Below, piece by piece: positions 26,140 through 35,111 of a stretch of DNA of 64,000 nucleotides. Position 1 is the stretch's first letter; every line of letters begins with the position of its first letter. The stretch covers positions 1 through 64,000 of the forward strand of contig CANRHR010000002.1 of NCBI GenBank assembly GCA_947630475.1, written 5' to 3'. The DNA is from an uncultured Clostridia bacterium. Its GTDB lineage: Bacteria; Bacillota; Clostridia; Lachnospirales; CAG-274. The notes under the pieces were generated by a model that was not told the DNA's origin, did no database searches, and saw nothing but the letters and a program-made list of their open reading frames with translations. Position numbers and translations under genes: made by a program.

Positions 26140-26997
26140 ATGAAAATAATTGATCTTCATACTCATTCAACCTGCTCCGACGGGACACTTAGCCCAAAGC
26201 AGCTTTCTTTATATGCGGCAAAAAAAGGATTAAGCGCTTATGCATTAACCGATCATGATACAGTGGATGGAATAGAAGAGGCAAAGTTTTATGCTGAAAA
26301 AAATAATATCGAATTTATCCCGGGTATAGAGATATCATCAGGTTATAATAATCGTGAAATTCATATAGTCGGTCTTTTTATTGATTATAAAAACAGTACT
26401 CTTATTTCAAGGCTTTCACATATTAAAGAAAAAAGAGAAAAAAGAAACGAAATTATTGTAAAAAAGCTTGACGGTTTGGGAATTAAAATAGATTATGATG
26501 AAATTTTAAACGAAAATAAAGGAAAAATAATAACAAAGGCTCATTTTGCAAAGCAGCTTGTAAAAAAGAATTATTCGTCATCTATATATGAGGCTCTTAA
26601 TAAATATTTAAATGAGGGCGCTCCCGCATATGTAAAAAAAGAAGTATTGCCGGCAAAAGAAACCGTTTCATTGATAAAATCAGCAGGGGGAATTGCCGTT
26701 TTGGCGCATCCTCTTTATTATAAGCTGAGTGAAAATGAGCTTAACAAAATGCTTGAAGATTTGTCGCCATATCTTACGGCTATGGAATGTTATTATTCCA
26801 CACATTCAAAAGAGGATGTTTTATATACTGTTTCACTGTGTGAAAGGTATGGTCTGCTTGCAAGCGGAGGGAGCGATTTTCATGGTGATAATAAACCCGG
26901 GCTTGATTTGGCTGTCGGTTATGGAAATCTTAAAGCAGATTATGCTGTATTAGAAAAACTGAAGGAGGCTGCATTAATTGGCAAAGGATTCAATTAA
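26140..26997 (+). CDS. PHP-domain metal-dependent phosphoesterase (TrpH/YciV-like)
   Basis: The 285-residue enzyme has the PHP metal motifs in order: [11 protein letters not shown] at the N-terminus, [19 protein letters not shown], a mid-protein GIAVLAHP and the final [10 protein letters not shown]. YciV-type proteins of this family hydrolyse 3',5'-nucleoside bisphosphates or short 5' RNA ends. The ATG at 26140 is preferred to 26131, since AAGGA is adjacent to the latter. The last 20 bases overlap smpB. Confidence 0.88.
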   Translation: MKIIDLHTHSTCSDGTLSPKQLSLYAAKKGLSAYALTDHDTVDGIEEAKFYAEKNNIEFIPGIEISSGYNNREIHIVGLFIDYKNSTLISRLSHIKEKREKRNEIIVKKLDGLGIKIDYDEILNENKGKIITKAHFAKQLVKKNYSSSIYEALNKYLNEGAPAYVKKEVLPAKETVSLIKSAGGIAVLAHPLYYKLSENELNKMLEDLSPYLTAMECYYSTHSKEDVLYTVSLCERYGLLASGGSDFHGDNKPGLDLAVGYGNLKADYAVLEKLKEAALIGKGFN

Positions 26998-27445
26998 GCT
27001 TATTTCACAGAATAAAAAAGCATATCACGATTATTTTATACTGGAAACCTTTCAGGCGGGAATAGAGCTGAAAGGTACTGAAGTTAAATCCTTAAGGGCA
27101 GGAAGGTGCAATCTTAAAGACAGCTTTATAAAAATTGAAAACAGTGAAGCTTTTATACTCCAAATGCATATAAGCCCATATGAGCAAGGCAATATTTTTA
27201 ACCATGATCCTATGCGTACAAGACGGCTTCTTCTACACAAATCCGAAATTAATAAACTTTTGGGCTCATCTTCAATAGACGGCTGCACAATAATTCCTCT
27301 TAAAATTTATTTTAAAGGAAGCCTTGTAAAGCTTGATATAGGTATAGCAAAGGGTAAAAAGCTCTACGATAAGCGTCACGATATCGCCAAAAGAGATATG
27401 AAAAGAGAAGCCGAAAAGGATTTTAAGACAAAACTTAGGATTTAA
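26978..27445 (+). CDS. smpB: SsrA-binding protein SmpB
   Basis: The 155-residue RNA-binding protein works with tmRNA in trans-translation to rescue stalled ribosomes. The conserved features are [36 protein letters not shown] and the basic C-terminal tail beginning [23 protein letters not shown] start at 26978 follows GAAGGAGG. It overlaps the PHP gene by 20 bases. No tmRNA gene follows within the next kilobase. Confidence 0.96.
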   Translation: MAKDSIKLISQNKKAYHDYFILETFQAGIELKGTEVKSLRAGRCNLKDSFIKIENSEAFILQMHISPYEQGNIFNHDPMRTRRLLLHKSEINKLLGSSSIDGCTIIPLKIYFKGSLVKLDIGIAKGKKLYDKRHDIAKRDMKREAEKDFKTKLRI

Positions 27446-27453
27446 CCGATTGG

Positions 27454-27484
27454 ATGACCAAGCCCATAACCGCAGCTTGGTTAT
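27454..27484 (+). terminator. Weak hairpin after smpB
   Basis: ATGACCAAGC pairs with GCTTGGTTAT around CCATAACCGCA. The T-run is poor, so termination here may be incomplete. Confidence 0.4.
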
Positions 27485-27654
27485 CTGTTTAATATATATT
27501 GTAATTTTATAAAATAAATTTTGTTTCCGGTTGTAATGTATTGACCTAATTGGTATTTTGTTATAAAATATAAATATATTGGAATAGTTATTTGTTAATA
27601 TTGCTGTTTAAATCAAAAAGTCAATTATGAATATATTTCAAAGGTCGTGATATT

Positions 27655-28062
27655 ATGCTGAAAGAATATAAAAATTGTAAAATCTGCGGCAGAGTTTTTT
27701 TTAAAACAAGATATGACATTTGCCCGGAATGTAAAAGAATAGATGATGAAAAATTTCAGCTTGTAAGGCAATTTTTAAAGGAATTTCCCGGAAGCAAAAT
27801 TAATATTGTTTCCGAATATACAGGGGTATCCGAAAGAAGAATATTAAGATATTTAAGAGAAGGCAAAATTGAGATACTTGATTCGGATCAAAATTTTCTT
27901 ACCTGCCTTAAATGCGGCACTCCTATAAAAACAGGAAAGTACTGCTCTCAATGCTACAGAAGATTTTGCGATACCGTTAAAAAGCTATATGCCAATCCGG
28001 AGACATCAAATGATAAATCCGAGACCGAAGCCAGAATGAGATTCTTAAACAGAAACAAATAA
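27655..28062 (+). CDS. YvyF-like flagellar-operon protein (zinc-finger / HTH)
   Basis: The 135-residue protein has an N-terminal zinc-ribbon (C-x2-C ... C-x2-C: CKICG and CPECK), a middle helix-turn-helix-like part (VSEYTGVSERRILRYLREGK) and a second zinc knuckle (CLKCG and CSQCY). This order matches YvyF/TIGR03826, encoded in the flagellar flgM-flgK region of Bacilli. Here it stands alone between smpB and a glycoside hydrolase gene. A DNA- or protein-binding regulatory role in motility is inferred from the family. Confidence 0.75.
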   Translation: MLKEYKNCKICGRVFFKTRYDICPECKRIDDEKFQLVRQFLKEFPGSKINIVSEYTGVSERRILRYLREGKIEILDSDQNFLTCLKCGTPIKTGKYCSQCYRRFCDTVKKLYANPETSNDKSETEARMRFLNRNK

Positions 28063-28068
28063 AATATT

Positions 28069-28230
28069 CAGACTGTCGAAAAAGTCCATTCGAACTTTTT
28101 AGAAGTTAAACAGAGGAACAAAAGGCTTATTCCGGCGGCTATAAATGATTTTGCACGGCAAAACCTCAAAATTTTCAGCTTGTGGTGCAAAAATCGTTTT
28201 TTATAAATCAATTCTTCTATAATAAAATTG
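28069..28230. repeat. MITE-like element, inverted copy (right end unclear)
   Basis: It starts CAGACTGTCGAAAAAGTCC at 28069. The block AACAGAGGAACAAAAGGCTT (from about 28110) is the reverse complement of the block in the copy at 32241. The right end is not well defined and reaches close to the GH105 ribosome binding site, so this element supplies most of that gene's leader. Confidence 0.55.
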
Positions 28231-28244
28231 AAAGGATGATAAAA

Positions 28245-29384
28245 GTGATTGAAATTTTAGACAGGTATATCAACGAGCTTCTTGAAAAAAGTACTCCGCA
28301 GGCACCTATTTGGAATATTGAAAAAATAAGAAGCGGAAAAAAATCAAAATGGAATTATATTGATGGTTGTATGATTAAGGCTATCCTTGAATTGTATCAC
28401 ATAAAAAAAGATGAGAGCCTTTTAAAATTTGCCGATAATTTTATAGACTATTTTGTAAGAGATGATGGCAGTATAGATTCATACAATGTTGAAGAATATA
28501 ATATCGACAATGTAAATGCAGGCAAAACCCTTTTTGATTTATATAAGCTTACGGGAAAGGAAAAATACAGAAAGGCGATAGATACAATTTATTCCCAGGT
28601 TAAAAATCAGCCAAGAACAAAGGCCGGAAATTTTTGGCATAAAAAGATATATCCATATCAGGTATGGCTTGACGGGCTTTATATGGGACAGCCGTTTTAT
28701 ATGCAGTATGAGGTTGAATACAACAACTGCCAAAATTGTGAGGACAGCTACAATCAATTTATAAATGTATACAATATATTAAGAGATAAAAAAACGGGCC
28801 TTTATTATCATGGCTATGACGAAAGCAGAGAGGTATTTTGGGCTGATAAACAAACAGGTCTTTCAAAAAACTTTTGGCTGAGAGCATTAGGCTGGTTTGC
28901 TATGGCGCTGATTGATACAATAGAAATAATGCCTGATAAGTTTAAAACCCAAAGAGATAAGCTTACAGATATTTACAAAGAATATGTTGATTCTTTAATA
29001 AAATTTCAAGATGAAAGCGGTATGTGGTATCAGGTTGTAGACAAGGGTGATAAAGAGGGCAATTATTTGGAAACAAGTGGAAGCGCTATCCTTGCTTATG
29101 CGATAATGAAAAGCGTAAGAATCGGAATACTCGATAAAAAATATTATGACTACGGCTATAAAGCTTTTAAGGGCGTATGCGACAAATATCTTTCCGAAAA
29201 AGACGGTGAGCTTCAGCTTGGCGGAATATGCCTTGTCGCAGGCTTAGGCCCGGCAAATAATCCTGTAAGGGACGGAAGTTTTGAATATTATATAAGCGAG
29301 CCTGTTGTCCAAAATGAGGCAAAGGGTGTTGCGCCTTTGGTATTGGCTTATATAGAAACTATGTATAATGAGAATAATAAATAA
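28245..29384 (+). CDS. GH105 (YteR/YesR-like) unsaturated rhamnogalacturonyl hydrolase
   Basis: The ~380-residue cytosolic enzyme has the (alpha/alpha)6-barrel pattern of GH88/GH105. The motif YQVWLDGLYMGQPFYMQYE and the segments KNFWLRALGWFAMALIDT and LETSGSAILAYAIMKS match GH105, which hydrolyses the unsaturated galacturonyl residue left by rhamnogalacturonan lyases. The GTG start at 28245 follows AAAGGA by about seven bases; the ATG at 28236 is an alternative, and the frame extends to 28182 inside the MITE-like element. No other pectin-degrading gene is adjacent. Confidence 0.85.
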   Translation: MIEILDRYINELLEKSTPQAPIWNIEKIRSGKKSKWNYIDGCMIKAILELYHIKKDESLLKFADNFIDYFVRDDGSIDSYNVEEYNIDNVNAGKTLFDLYKLTGKEKYRKAIDTIYSQVKNQPRTKAGNFWHKKIYPYQVWLDGLYMGQPFYMQYEVEYNNCQNCEDSYNQFINVYNILRDKKTGLYYHGYDESREVFWADKQTGLSKNFWLRALGWFAMALIDTIEIMPDKFKTQRDKLTDIYKEYVDSLIKFQDESGMWYQVVDKGDKEGNYLETSGSAILAYAIMKSVRIGILDKKYYDYGYKAFKGVCDKYLSEKDGELQLGGICLVAGLGPANNPVRDGSFEYYISEPVVQNEAKGVAPLVLAYIETMYNENNK

Positions 29385-29423
29385 TTAAAAATCTTTTATT
29401 TCTATGTATAACATAAAAGCATT

Positions 29424-29457
29424 GCGCCGAAGTGTTTATTTGCTTCGGCGTTTTTGT
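29424..29457 (+). terminator. Rho-independent terminator after GH105 gene
   Basis: CGCCGAAG at 29425-29432 pairs with CTTCGGCG at 29443-29450, followed by TTTTTGTT. Confidence 0.9.
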
Positions 29458-29478
29458 TGAAAAAATATCTTAAGTAAA

Positions 29479-29535
29479 TCCTATAGGAATGATATGAAAA
29501 AATGTATTGACAATTTATTTTTATGCGTGTATCAT
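29479..29535 (+). promoter_or_regulatory. Promoter of metY with upstream palindrome
   Basis: A perfect -35 TTGACA (29507-29512), 17-base spacer and -10 TATCAT (29530-29535) precede metY. A perfect palindrome TCCTATAGGA lies at 29479-29488, about 20 bases upstream of the -35 element. The position fits an activator site or the distal part of an Rrf2-type (CymR-like) sulphur regulator operator; the identity is a guess. Confidence 0.7.
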
Positions 29536-29585
29536 ATATGTAAAATCCTATCAAATTTGTATGAATAGTAAGGAGGTTTTATCAT

Positions 29586-30884
29586 ATGAGTAAAATTAAC
29601 GAAAGAAATTTGAAATTTGAAACAAAACAGCTTCATGTCGGCCAGGAAACCGCCGACCCTGTAACGGACGCAAGAGCAGTGCCTATTTATCAGACAAGCT
29701 CTTATGTATTTCACAACTCTCAGCATGCGGCTGACAGATTTTCACTTAAAGATGCCGGCAATATATACGGCAGGCTTACAAACCCCACTCAGGAGGTCTT
29801 TGAAAAAAGAATGGCAGCCCTTGAGGGAGGAAGCGCCGCTTTGGCTGTGGCAAGCGGTGCCGCCGCAATAGATTATACTTTTAGAAATTTGGCTCAGGCA
29901 GGGGATAATATTGTTTCGGTTAAAACAATTTACGGAGGAACATATAATCTTCTTGCTCACACTCTTCCGGAATACGGAATAACAACAACATTTACAGAGC
30001 CTGATGATTTTGAAGAAATTGACAATGCAATAAAAGAAAATACAAAGGCAGTATTTATAGAAACTTTAGGCAATCCTAATTCAAATGTAACAGATATTGA
30101 AAAAATTGCATCTATAGCTCATAAGCATAATATTCCTCTTGTTGTGGATAATACTTTCGCAACTCCATATCTTGTAAGACCGTTTGAATATGGGGCGGAT
30201 ATTGTTGTCCATTCAGCCACAAAATTTATAGGCGGCCACGGAACAACTATAGGCGGCGTTATTGTAGAAAGCGGAAAATTTGATTGGCAGGCAAGCGGAA
30301 AGTTTAAATCTTTAACGGAGCCTAATCCCAGTTATCACGGCATAAGCTTTACACAAGCCTGCGGTCCAGCTGCATTTGTCACAAAAATAAGAGCAATACT
30401 TCTTAGAGATACGGGGGCGACTCTTTCGCCTTTCCATGCCTTTTTCTTTCTTCAGGGGCTTGAAACACTGTCATTGAGAGTTGAAAGACATATCCAAAAT
30501 ACAGAAAAGGTTGTAAAATATCTTTCATCTCATCCGCAGGTTGAAAGGGTTAATCATCCTTCACTGGAAAGCAGCCCAAGCCATGAGCTTTATAAAAAAT
30601 ATTTCCCGAACGGCGGAGGGTCAATATTCACTTTTGATATTAAAGGCGACGCAGAAACAGCCCAAAAATTTATAGATAACCTTCAGATTTTCTCACTTCT
30701 TGCTAATGTGGCGGATGTAAAATCATTGGTTATACACCCTGCCAGCACAACTCATTCTCAGCTTAATGAGCAAGAGCTTGCTCAGCAGGATATTAAGCCA
30801 AACACAATAAGGCTTTCAATAGGAACAGAGCATATTGATGATATTATTTTTGATTTGGATGAAGCATTTAAAGCTGTGAAATAA
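29586..30884 (+). CDS. metY: O-acetylhomoserine sulfhydrylase / aminocarboxypropyltransferase
   Basis: The 432-residue PLP enzyme makes homocysteine from O-acetylhomoserine and sulphide (or a thiol). The Cys/Met-metabolism family motifs are clear: [39 protein letters not shown], the PLP lysine in [17 protein letters not shown] and the substrate-site [11 protein letters not shown]. Length and the [11 protein letters not shown] block favour MetY over MetB/CGL. AAGGAGG precedes the ATG. The gene has its own promoter and terminator. No S-box or T-box leader is visible in the short 5' region. Confidence 0.94.
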   Translation: MSKINERNLKFETKQLHVGQETADPVTDARAVPIYQTSSYVFHNSQHAADRFSLKDAGNIYGRLTNPTQEVFEKRMAALEGGSAALAVASGAAAIDYTFRNLAQAGDNIVSVKTIYGGTYNLLAHTLPEYGITTTFTEPDDFEEIDNAIKENTKAVFIETLGNPNSNVTDIEKIASIAHKHNIPLVVDNTFATPYLVRPFEYGADIVVHSATKFIGGHGTTIGGVIVESGKFDWQASGKFKSLTEPNPSYHGISFTQACGPAAFVTKIRAILLRDTGATLSPFHAFFFLQGLETLSLRVERHIQNTEKVVKYLSSHPQVERVNHPSLESSPSHELYKKYFPNGGGSIFTFDIKGDAETAQKFIDNLQIFSLLANVADVKSLVIHPASTTHSQLNEQELAQQDIKPNTIRLSIGTEHIDDIIFDLDEAFKAVK

Positions 30885-30907
30885 TTACCGATGATTTTTT
30901 AAATACA

Positions 30908-30946
30908 GAAAGTAAGTCTTCTGCTTTAGGCAGGGGACTTATTTTT
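30908..30946 (+). terminator. Terminator after metY
   Basis: AAGTAAGTC-TT-CTGC pairs with GCAG-GG-GACTTATTT across a four-base loop at about 30925-30928, followed by TTTTTA. Confidence 0.75.
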
Positions 30947-30982
30947 ATGTTTATGAAACAATTGGTTAATATGTCGCCTGCC

Positions 30983-31011
30983 TTGACACATTACCTCTTT
31001 AGAGTTAAAAT
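30983..31011 (+). promoter_or_regulatory. Promoter of the secreted protein gene at 31042
   Basis: TTGACA (30983-30988), a 17-base spacer and TAAAAT (31006-31011) form a near-consensus sigma-A promoter. Confidence 0.75.
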
Positions 31012-31041
31012 ATAGCCGAGGAGTAAATTATTAATAAAGAG

Positions 31042-32238
31042 GTGGTTACTATTAAAAAATTTGTTTTTGCATTTTTAGCTGTTATTACGATTGTTGTATT
31101 TTCAAATTTTGCATATGCTCAAAATGAGGATATATGCCTATCCCACACAAATCAGGCAATAGATAAAATGACTGCCATTACAAATGAATTTAACGCATTT
31201 ACCGACTCGGTTATAAAAGCTCAGGCAATACCAAACGGTCAAAAATCGGTGTTTGACCAAAAACTTAGAGATTTTGAAAACTATCTCCATACAGATCCCT
31301 ACATAGTTTATACATACCATCATCCCAATTCACCCTCCGGCGAAAACGATGTATATTTAAACTATAACTTTGAGAATACAGGAGTGGGTATACAATGGGC
31401 GCAGCAGCAGTTACCCTGTCTTATAGATTATGCCGAATCATACCTTAAGGCAGTGCGTCGCTATAAAATAAATATGCTCCTCTATTCGGGAGGTTATCGT
31501 GACCTTGCGGCATATTTAAGCGGATATACCAAGCTTCCTAACGGCACATATTATCTTGATTCAATGAAAGTAACAAAAAAAAGCGATACATATGCAGAAA
31601 TTGACCTTACAAATGCCCAGCTTATCATAACTCCAGGTAACAGTAACGGCTATACAGACGGCAGCGGAAATTATGAGTTTGGCACTGTTACCGTCATACC
31701 TGCTGACAAAAAGCATAAATATCTTTTTACAGGTTATGCAAATTTTGGCGATTATAACGGATACTTTATCCCCACAGGCAGAGGGCTTTTGCTCAATTGC
31801 GAATATAACGGCAGAAAGCAGTTTTTGCTTAATACCGAAAACAAAACGGCTCTTGAGGATTATGAGGGGATTATGCTAAGCGATGTGTTTTTTAACAAAT
31901 ATCTTAAGCAAAGCAATTTAAATTGGAGTTATAAAGGAGCCGATTTCAGCGGCGACGGAAAAGGCAATTATTTTATCACCCTGCCCGAAAACACAAGATA
32001 CGCTCCCTGCGGCAATATTTATGAACAATACAGTGAATACGCAATAGGCTCAAGTGGAGCATGGCTGGTAATGCGTGAGCGTGACGATGCTGAATATTCA
32101 TATTCAAAGCACGAATATTACTGGGATACGTCTAATTGTATTTCATCAGCCATAGCCGATGAGATACCCGGCGAAGACGATATAAAAATAATATATAACG
32201 ACAAAACCATACACATAAATCATAAAAACAAACAATAA
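31042..32238 (+). CDS. Secreted protein of unknown function
   Basis: The ~398-residue protein has a signal peptide (FVFAFLAVITIVVFSNFAYA, about residues 7-26). The helical N-terminal half (about 27-155) is followed by a beta-rich C-terminal half with many Tyr/Asn/Gly residues (YLFTGYANFGDYNGYFIPTG). I recognise no family. The GTG at 31042 overlaps the best ribosome binding site (AAAGAGGTGG), so the true start might be the ATT codon at 31051, which would be unusual. It has its own promoter and is followed by a MITE-like element. Confidence 0.65.
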   Translation: MVTIKKFVFAFLAVITIVVFSNFAYAQNEDICLSHTNQAIDKMTAITNEFNAFTDSVIKAQAIPNGQKSVFDQKLRDFENYLHTDPYIVYTYHHPNSPSGENDVYLNYNFENTGVGIQWAQQQLPCLIDYAESYLKAVRRYKINMLLYSGGYRDLAAYLSGYTKLPNGTYYLDSMKVTKKSDTYAEIDLTNAQLIITPGNSNGYTDGSGNYEFGTVTVIPADKKHKYLFTGYANFGDYNGYFIPTGRGLLLNCEYNGRKQFLLNTENKTALEDYEGIMLSDVFFNKYLKQSNLNWSYKGADFSGDGKGNYFITLPENTRYAPCGNIYEQYSEYAIGSSGAWLVMRERDDAEYSYSKHEYYWDTSNCISSAIADEIPGEDDIKIIYNDKTIHINHKNKQ

Positions 32239-32240
32239 CA

Positions 32241-32374
32241 CAGATTGTCAAAAAACATACGTAATATCCATAAAAAAGCATCACAGCTTCAAGGCTTTTT
32301 AAAGCCGCAGGAATAAGACTTTTGTTCCTCTGTTCAATTTCGAAAAAATCAGAATGGATTTTTTCTGTACTCTG
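32241..32374. repeat. MITE-like element, complete copy
   Basis: The ~134-bp segment has imperfect ends: CAGATTGTCAAAAAACA on the left and the complement of CAGAGTACAGAAAAAATCC on the right. It contains the internal block CCGCAGGAATAAGACTTTTG that is shared, inverted, with the copy at 28069. It holds no gene. Confidence 0.6.
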
Positions 32375-32424
32375 AGTCCTCTGCATTTATGCGGAGGACT
32401 TGCTTGTTAAAAGGAGGTTTTTAA

Positions 32425-33324
32425 ATGATTTATACCGTAACGTTTAATCCGGCTATTGACTATGTTATACAAATTGATGAAATTAATTTAGGAAATGTAA
32501 ATCGCTTAAAAAATGAAAAAATTTATTTTGGGGGAAAAGGCATTAATGTTTCTATGGTATTAAGCGAGCTTGGCATTAAATCTAAAGCTCTGGGTTTTGT
32601 CGGAGGATTTACAGGTATGGCAATTGAAAAAGGTGTTGAACAAAAGGGCATTGAAACTGATTTTATTCACCTTAACGAAGGCCTTTCACGGATTAACGTA
32701 AAAATAAAATCTGATGTTGAAACCGAACTTAACGCTCAGGGGCCAAATATTGACGCAAAATCTTTAAATGAATTTTTTTCAAAGATAGATGCACTTTCGG
32801 ACGGAGATATGATTGTGCTTGCAGGAAGCATACCTGCAAGTATGCCTGCGGATATTTATGAAAAAATATTAGATCGTCTTAAGCATAAAAAAATAAAAGC
32901 GGTTGTGGACGCTGAAAAAGATTTGCTTTTAAATGCGCTTAAATACAAACCATTCTTAATTAAACCAAACATATGCGAGCTTGGCGAAATGTTTGGCGTT
33001 AAGATTGAAAGCAATGATGAAATTTTAAAATATGCAAAAAAGCTGAAAGAAATGGGCGCATACAATGTGCTTGTTTCAAAGGCTGGAGCCGGAGCGGTCC
33101 TTTTGGATGAAAATGAAAAAATACATATCTGCGGCGTATGCAAAGGAGTTGTAAAAAATTCTGTAGGCGCAGGAGATTCAATGCTGGCTGGATTTATAGC
33201 AGGCTCTTTAAAAGGAGATTACGAATATGCGCTGAAGATTGGCACCGCATCAGGCGGCGCAACGGCATTTTCCGATGGTTTGGCCGAAAAAGATTTTATA
33301 TATAAACTCCTTGAACAGCTTTGA
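32425..33324 (+). CDS. fruK: PfkB-family 1-phosphofructokinase-like sugar kinase
   Basis: The 299-residue kinase opens with the PfkB type-B start TVTFNPAIDYVIQIDE and FGGKGINVSMVLSELG, and has the C-terminal anion-hole motif SVGAGDSMLAGFIAGSL. The pattern is that of the FruK/LacC group, which phosphorylate fructose-1-phosphate or tagatose-6-phosphate. Without the usual fruR and fruA neighbours, the exact substrate is uncertain. AAGGAGG precedes the ATG. Confidence 0.85.
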   Translation: MIYTVTFNPAIDYVIQIDEINLGNVNRLKNEKIYFGGKGINVSMVLSELGIKSKALGFVGGFTGMAIEKGVEQKGIETDFIHLNEGLSRINVKIKSDVETELNAQGPNIDAKSLNEFFSKIDALSDGDMIVLAGSIPASMPADIYEKILDRLKHKKIKAVVDAEKDLLLNALKYKPFLIKPNICELGEMFGVKIESNDEILKYAKKLKEMGAYNVLVSKAGAGAVLLDENEKIHICGVCKGVVKNSVGAGDSMLAGFIAGSLKGDYEYALKIGTASGGATAFSDGLAEKDFIYKLLEQL

Positions 33325-33484
33325 TTTTAATCGACAAGTAAGTTTTTATTAAAAATTTGTTTACTAATTAAAAATTTTTATGTATAATGTAATTGATATT
33401 ATATATTTTATATAAAATGGGCTTTTTATATTTTTATAATATATATAAAAGCTCTGTATTTTCAGCTTTGGAGGCTTATTAAAT

Positions 33485-34045
33485 ATGAGAGTTATATCGG
33501 GCAGAGCAGGAGGCTTAAGGCTTAAATCTCCTGAAGGGCTTAACACAAGGCCCACCCAAGACAAAATTAAAGAATCCCTTTTTAATATTATATCATACGA
33601 TTTGCCCGGGGCGTTTTTTCTGGATTTATTCAGCGGAAGCGGCGCAATAGGTATAGAGGCGCTGTCAAGGGGAGCCGATTTTGCGGCTTTTGTGGAAAAT
33701 AACTCCAAAAGTGTAAAATTTATAAAAGAAAATCTTAAATTTACAAGGCTTGAAGATAATGCAGAGGTTTTTAATATGGATTTTGATTCGGCATTAAAGC
33801 TTATGGGCAGCAGACAGATAAGTTTTGATATTATTTATATGGATCCTCCGTATAATAAAGGCTTTGTTCAGGCGGCGCTTAAAAGCATACTAATTAGCGG
33901 CGTTTTAAAAAAAGACGGTTTTATTATAGCCGAACAGGCTCTTGAAGATGATGTCGGCAATCCTGAAGGCTTTGAAGTTTACAGAATAAAAAAATACAAA
34001 ATTACAAAAATGACATTTCTCAGATATGCGGAGGATGTATTATGA
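33485..34045 (+). CDS. rsmD: 16S rRNA (guanine-966-N2) methyltransferase RsmD
   Basis: The 186-residue SAM-dependent enzyme methylates G966 of 16S rRNA. It has the RsmD opening MRVISGRAGGLRLKSPEG and TRPTQDKIKESLFNI, the SAM loop FLDLFSGSGAIGIEALSRGA and the catalytic motif IYMDPPYNKG. It overlaps coaD by four bases (ATGA), a very common gene pair. Confidence 0.95.
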   Translation: MRVISGRAGGLRLKSPEGLNTRPTQDKIKESLFNIISYDLPGAFFLDLFSGSGAIGIEALSRGADFAAFVENNSKSVKFIKENLKFTRLEDNAEVFNMDFDSALKLMGSRQISFDIIYMDPPYNKGFVQAALKSILISGVLKKDGFIIAEQALEDDVGNPEGFEVYRIKKYKITKMTFLRYAEDVL

Positions 34046-34527
34046 ACACATTAACAGCAGTTTATCCCGGAAGTTTCGACCCACCGACTAACGGGCATAT
34101 GGATATTATAGAAAGAGCCGCAAGCTTTAACGGAAGGCTCATTGTGGGGGTTTTGGCAAATCCGTCCAAATCACCGCTTTTCAGCGTTGAAGAAAGGGTA
34201 GAGCTTTTAAAAGAGCTTACAAAGGATATACCGAATGTTGAAATCAGCTCATTTTCTGGGCTTTTGGTTGATTTTTGCAGAAAAGTTGGGGCAAGAATAG
34301 TTATAAGAGGCCTAAGGGCGGTTACGGATTTTGAATTTGAATTTCAGATGGCTCTTACAAATAAAACAATGTCACCTGAACTTGAAACACTGTTTATGCC
34401 GACAAGTACGGATTATGTTTGGATAAGCTCAAGCGTTGTAAAGGAGGTCGCAATGTTTGACGGAGAATTTGAAGGTATGGTTCCTAAACTTATAAAAGAT
34501 GTACTTGATAAAAAATTTAACAGATAG
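34042..34527 (+). CDS. coaD: Phosphopantetheine adenylyltransferase
   Basis: The 161-residue enzyme transfers AMP to 4'-phosphopantetheine in coenzyme A synthesis. It has the nucleotidyltransferase motif YPGSFDPPTNGHMDII (T/HxGH), RGLRAVTDFEFEFQMALTNK and the terminal ISSSVVKEV. Its start overlaps the rsmD stop. Confidence 0.96.
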   Translation: MNTLTAVYPGSFDPPTNGHMDIIERAASFNGRLIVGVLANPSKSPLFSVEERVELLKELTKDIPNVEISSFSGLLVDFCRKVGARIVIRGLRAVTDFEFEFQMALTNKTMSPELETLFMPTSTDYVWISSSVVKEVAMFDGEFEGMVPKLIKDVLDKKFNR

Positions 34528-34539
34528 GAGGTTTCCCTT

Positions 34540-35073
34540 ATGATGGGTGACTTTGATAAAGACAGAGAGTATGACAGGCTTGATTCTCTTTTGGATGATC
34601 TTTACACAATTATTGAAAACCATAGGCCCGGTTCATTTTTTGGAAACAAAGGATTTAATAAAGAAGAGGCTCTTGATTTGATTCAGGAAATAAGAGCAAG
34701 TCTTCCAAGTGTTATAAAGCAGGCCCAGAAATTTGTGGAAAACAGCGAGAGGATTATAAGTGATGCCACAAATCAGGCAAACAAAATTATAAGAGAGGCT
34801 GAAAGTGACGCAGCAATGCTTGTAAGTGAGCATGAGATAACAAGACAGGCAAAAGAAAAGGCGGAATTAATGATAGCCGAAACAAAACAATATGCAAGAG
34901 ATATGCGTTTGGGCGCAAATTCATATGTCGAAAAGTGTTTGGATAAAACATATAAAGCAATTCAGGAATCTATTGATGAGCTTTCAAGGCAGACAAGAAT
35001 GACTGAAGATGCGCTTAATGACGAGCTGAAAATAATTTATGCCCATAAGCAGGAAATATCAGAAAACGGATAA
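34540..35073 (+). CDS. DivIVA/ATP-synthase-b-like coiled-coil protein
   Basis: The 177-residue protein is rich in charged residues and Ala and predicted to be mostly coiled coil from about residue 60 on (SDATNQANKIIREAESDAAM). It has no membrane segment or catalytic motif. Genes of this type often follow rsmD-coaD in Clostridia and are labelled ATPase or DivIVA-like; a scaffold role at the septum or membrane is an inference. AGGAGG precedes the ATG; a second ATG lies one codon in. Confidence 0.65.
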   Translation: MMGDFDKDREYDRLDSLLDDLYTIIENHRPGSFFGNKGFNKEEALDLIQEIRASLPSVIKQAQKFVENSERIISDATNQANKIIREAESDAAMLVSEHEITRQAKEKAELMIAETKQYARDMRLGANSYVEKCLDKTYKAIQESIDELSRQTRMTEDALNDELKIIYAHKQEISENG

Positions 35074-35111
35074 AATTTGTAATTTTTTGATAACTTTAAG
35101 GAGGAAGCCCG

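Noticed and set aside
27446-27654. tmRNA (ssrA) expected next to smpB
   Set aside because: The tmRNA start pattern (GGGGxTG...TTTCGACGG) and the 3' tRNA-like end are not seen here or nearby.
28182-28244. N-terminal extension of the GH105 enzyme
   Set aside because: It lies in the MITE-like element. GH105 proteins start near the IEILDRYINEL segment, where AAAGGA precedes GTG.
29385-29585. S-box or T-box riboswitch before metY
   Set aside because: Only a terminator for the upstream gene, a promoter and a short leader are found; no riboswitch core fits in this space.
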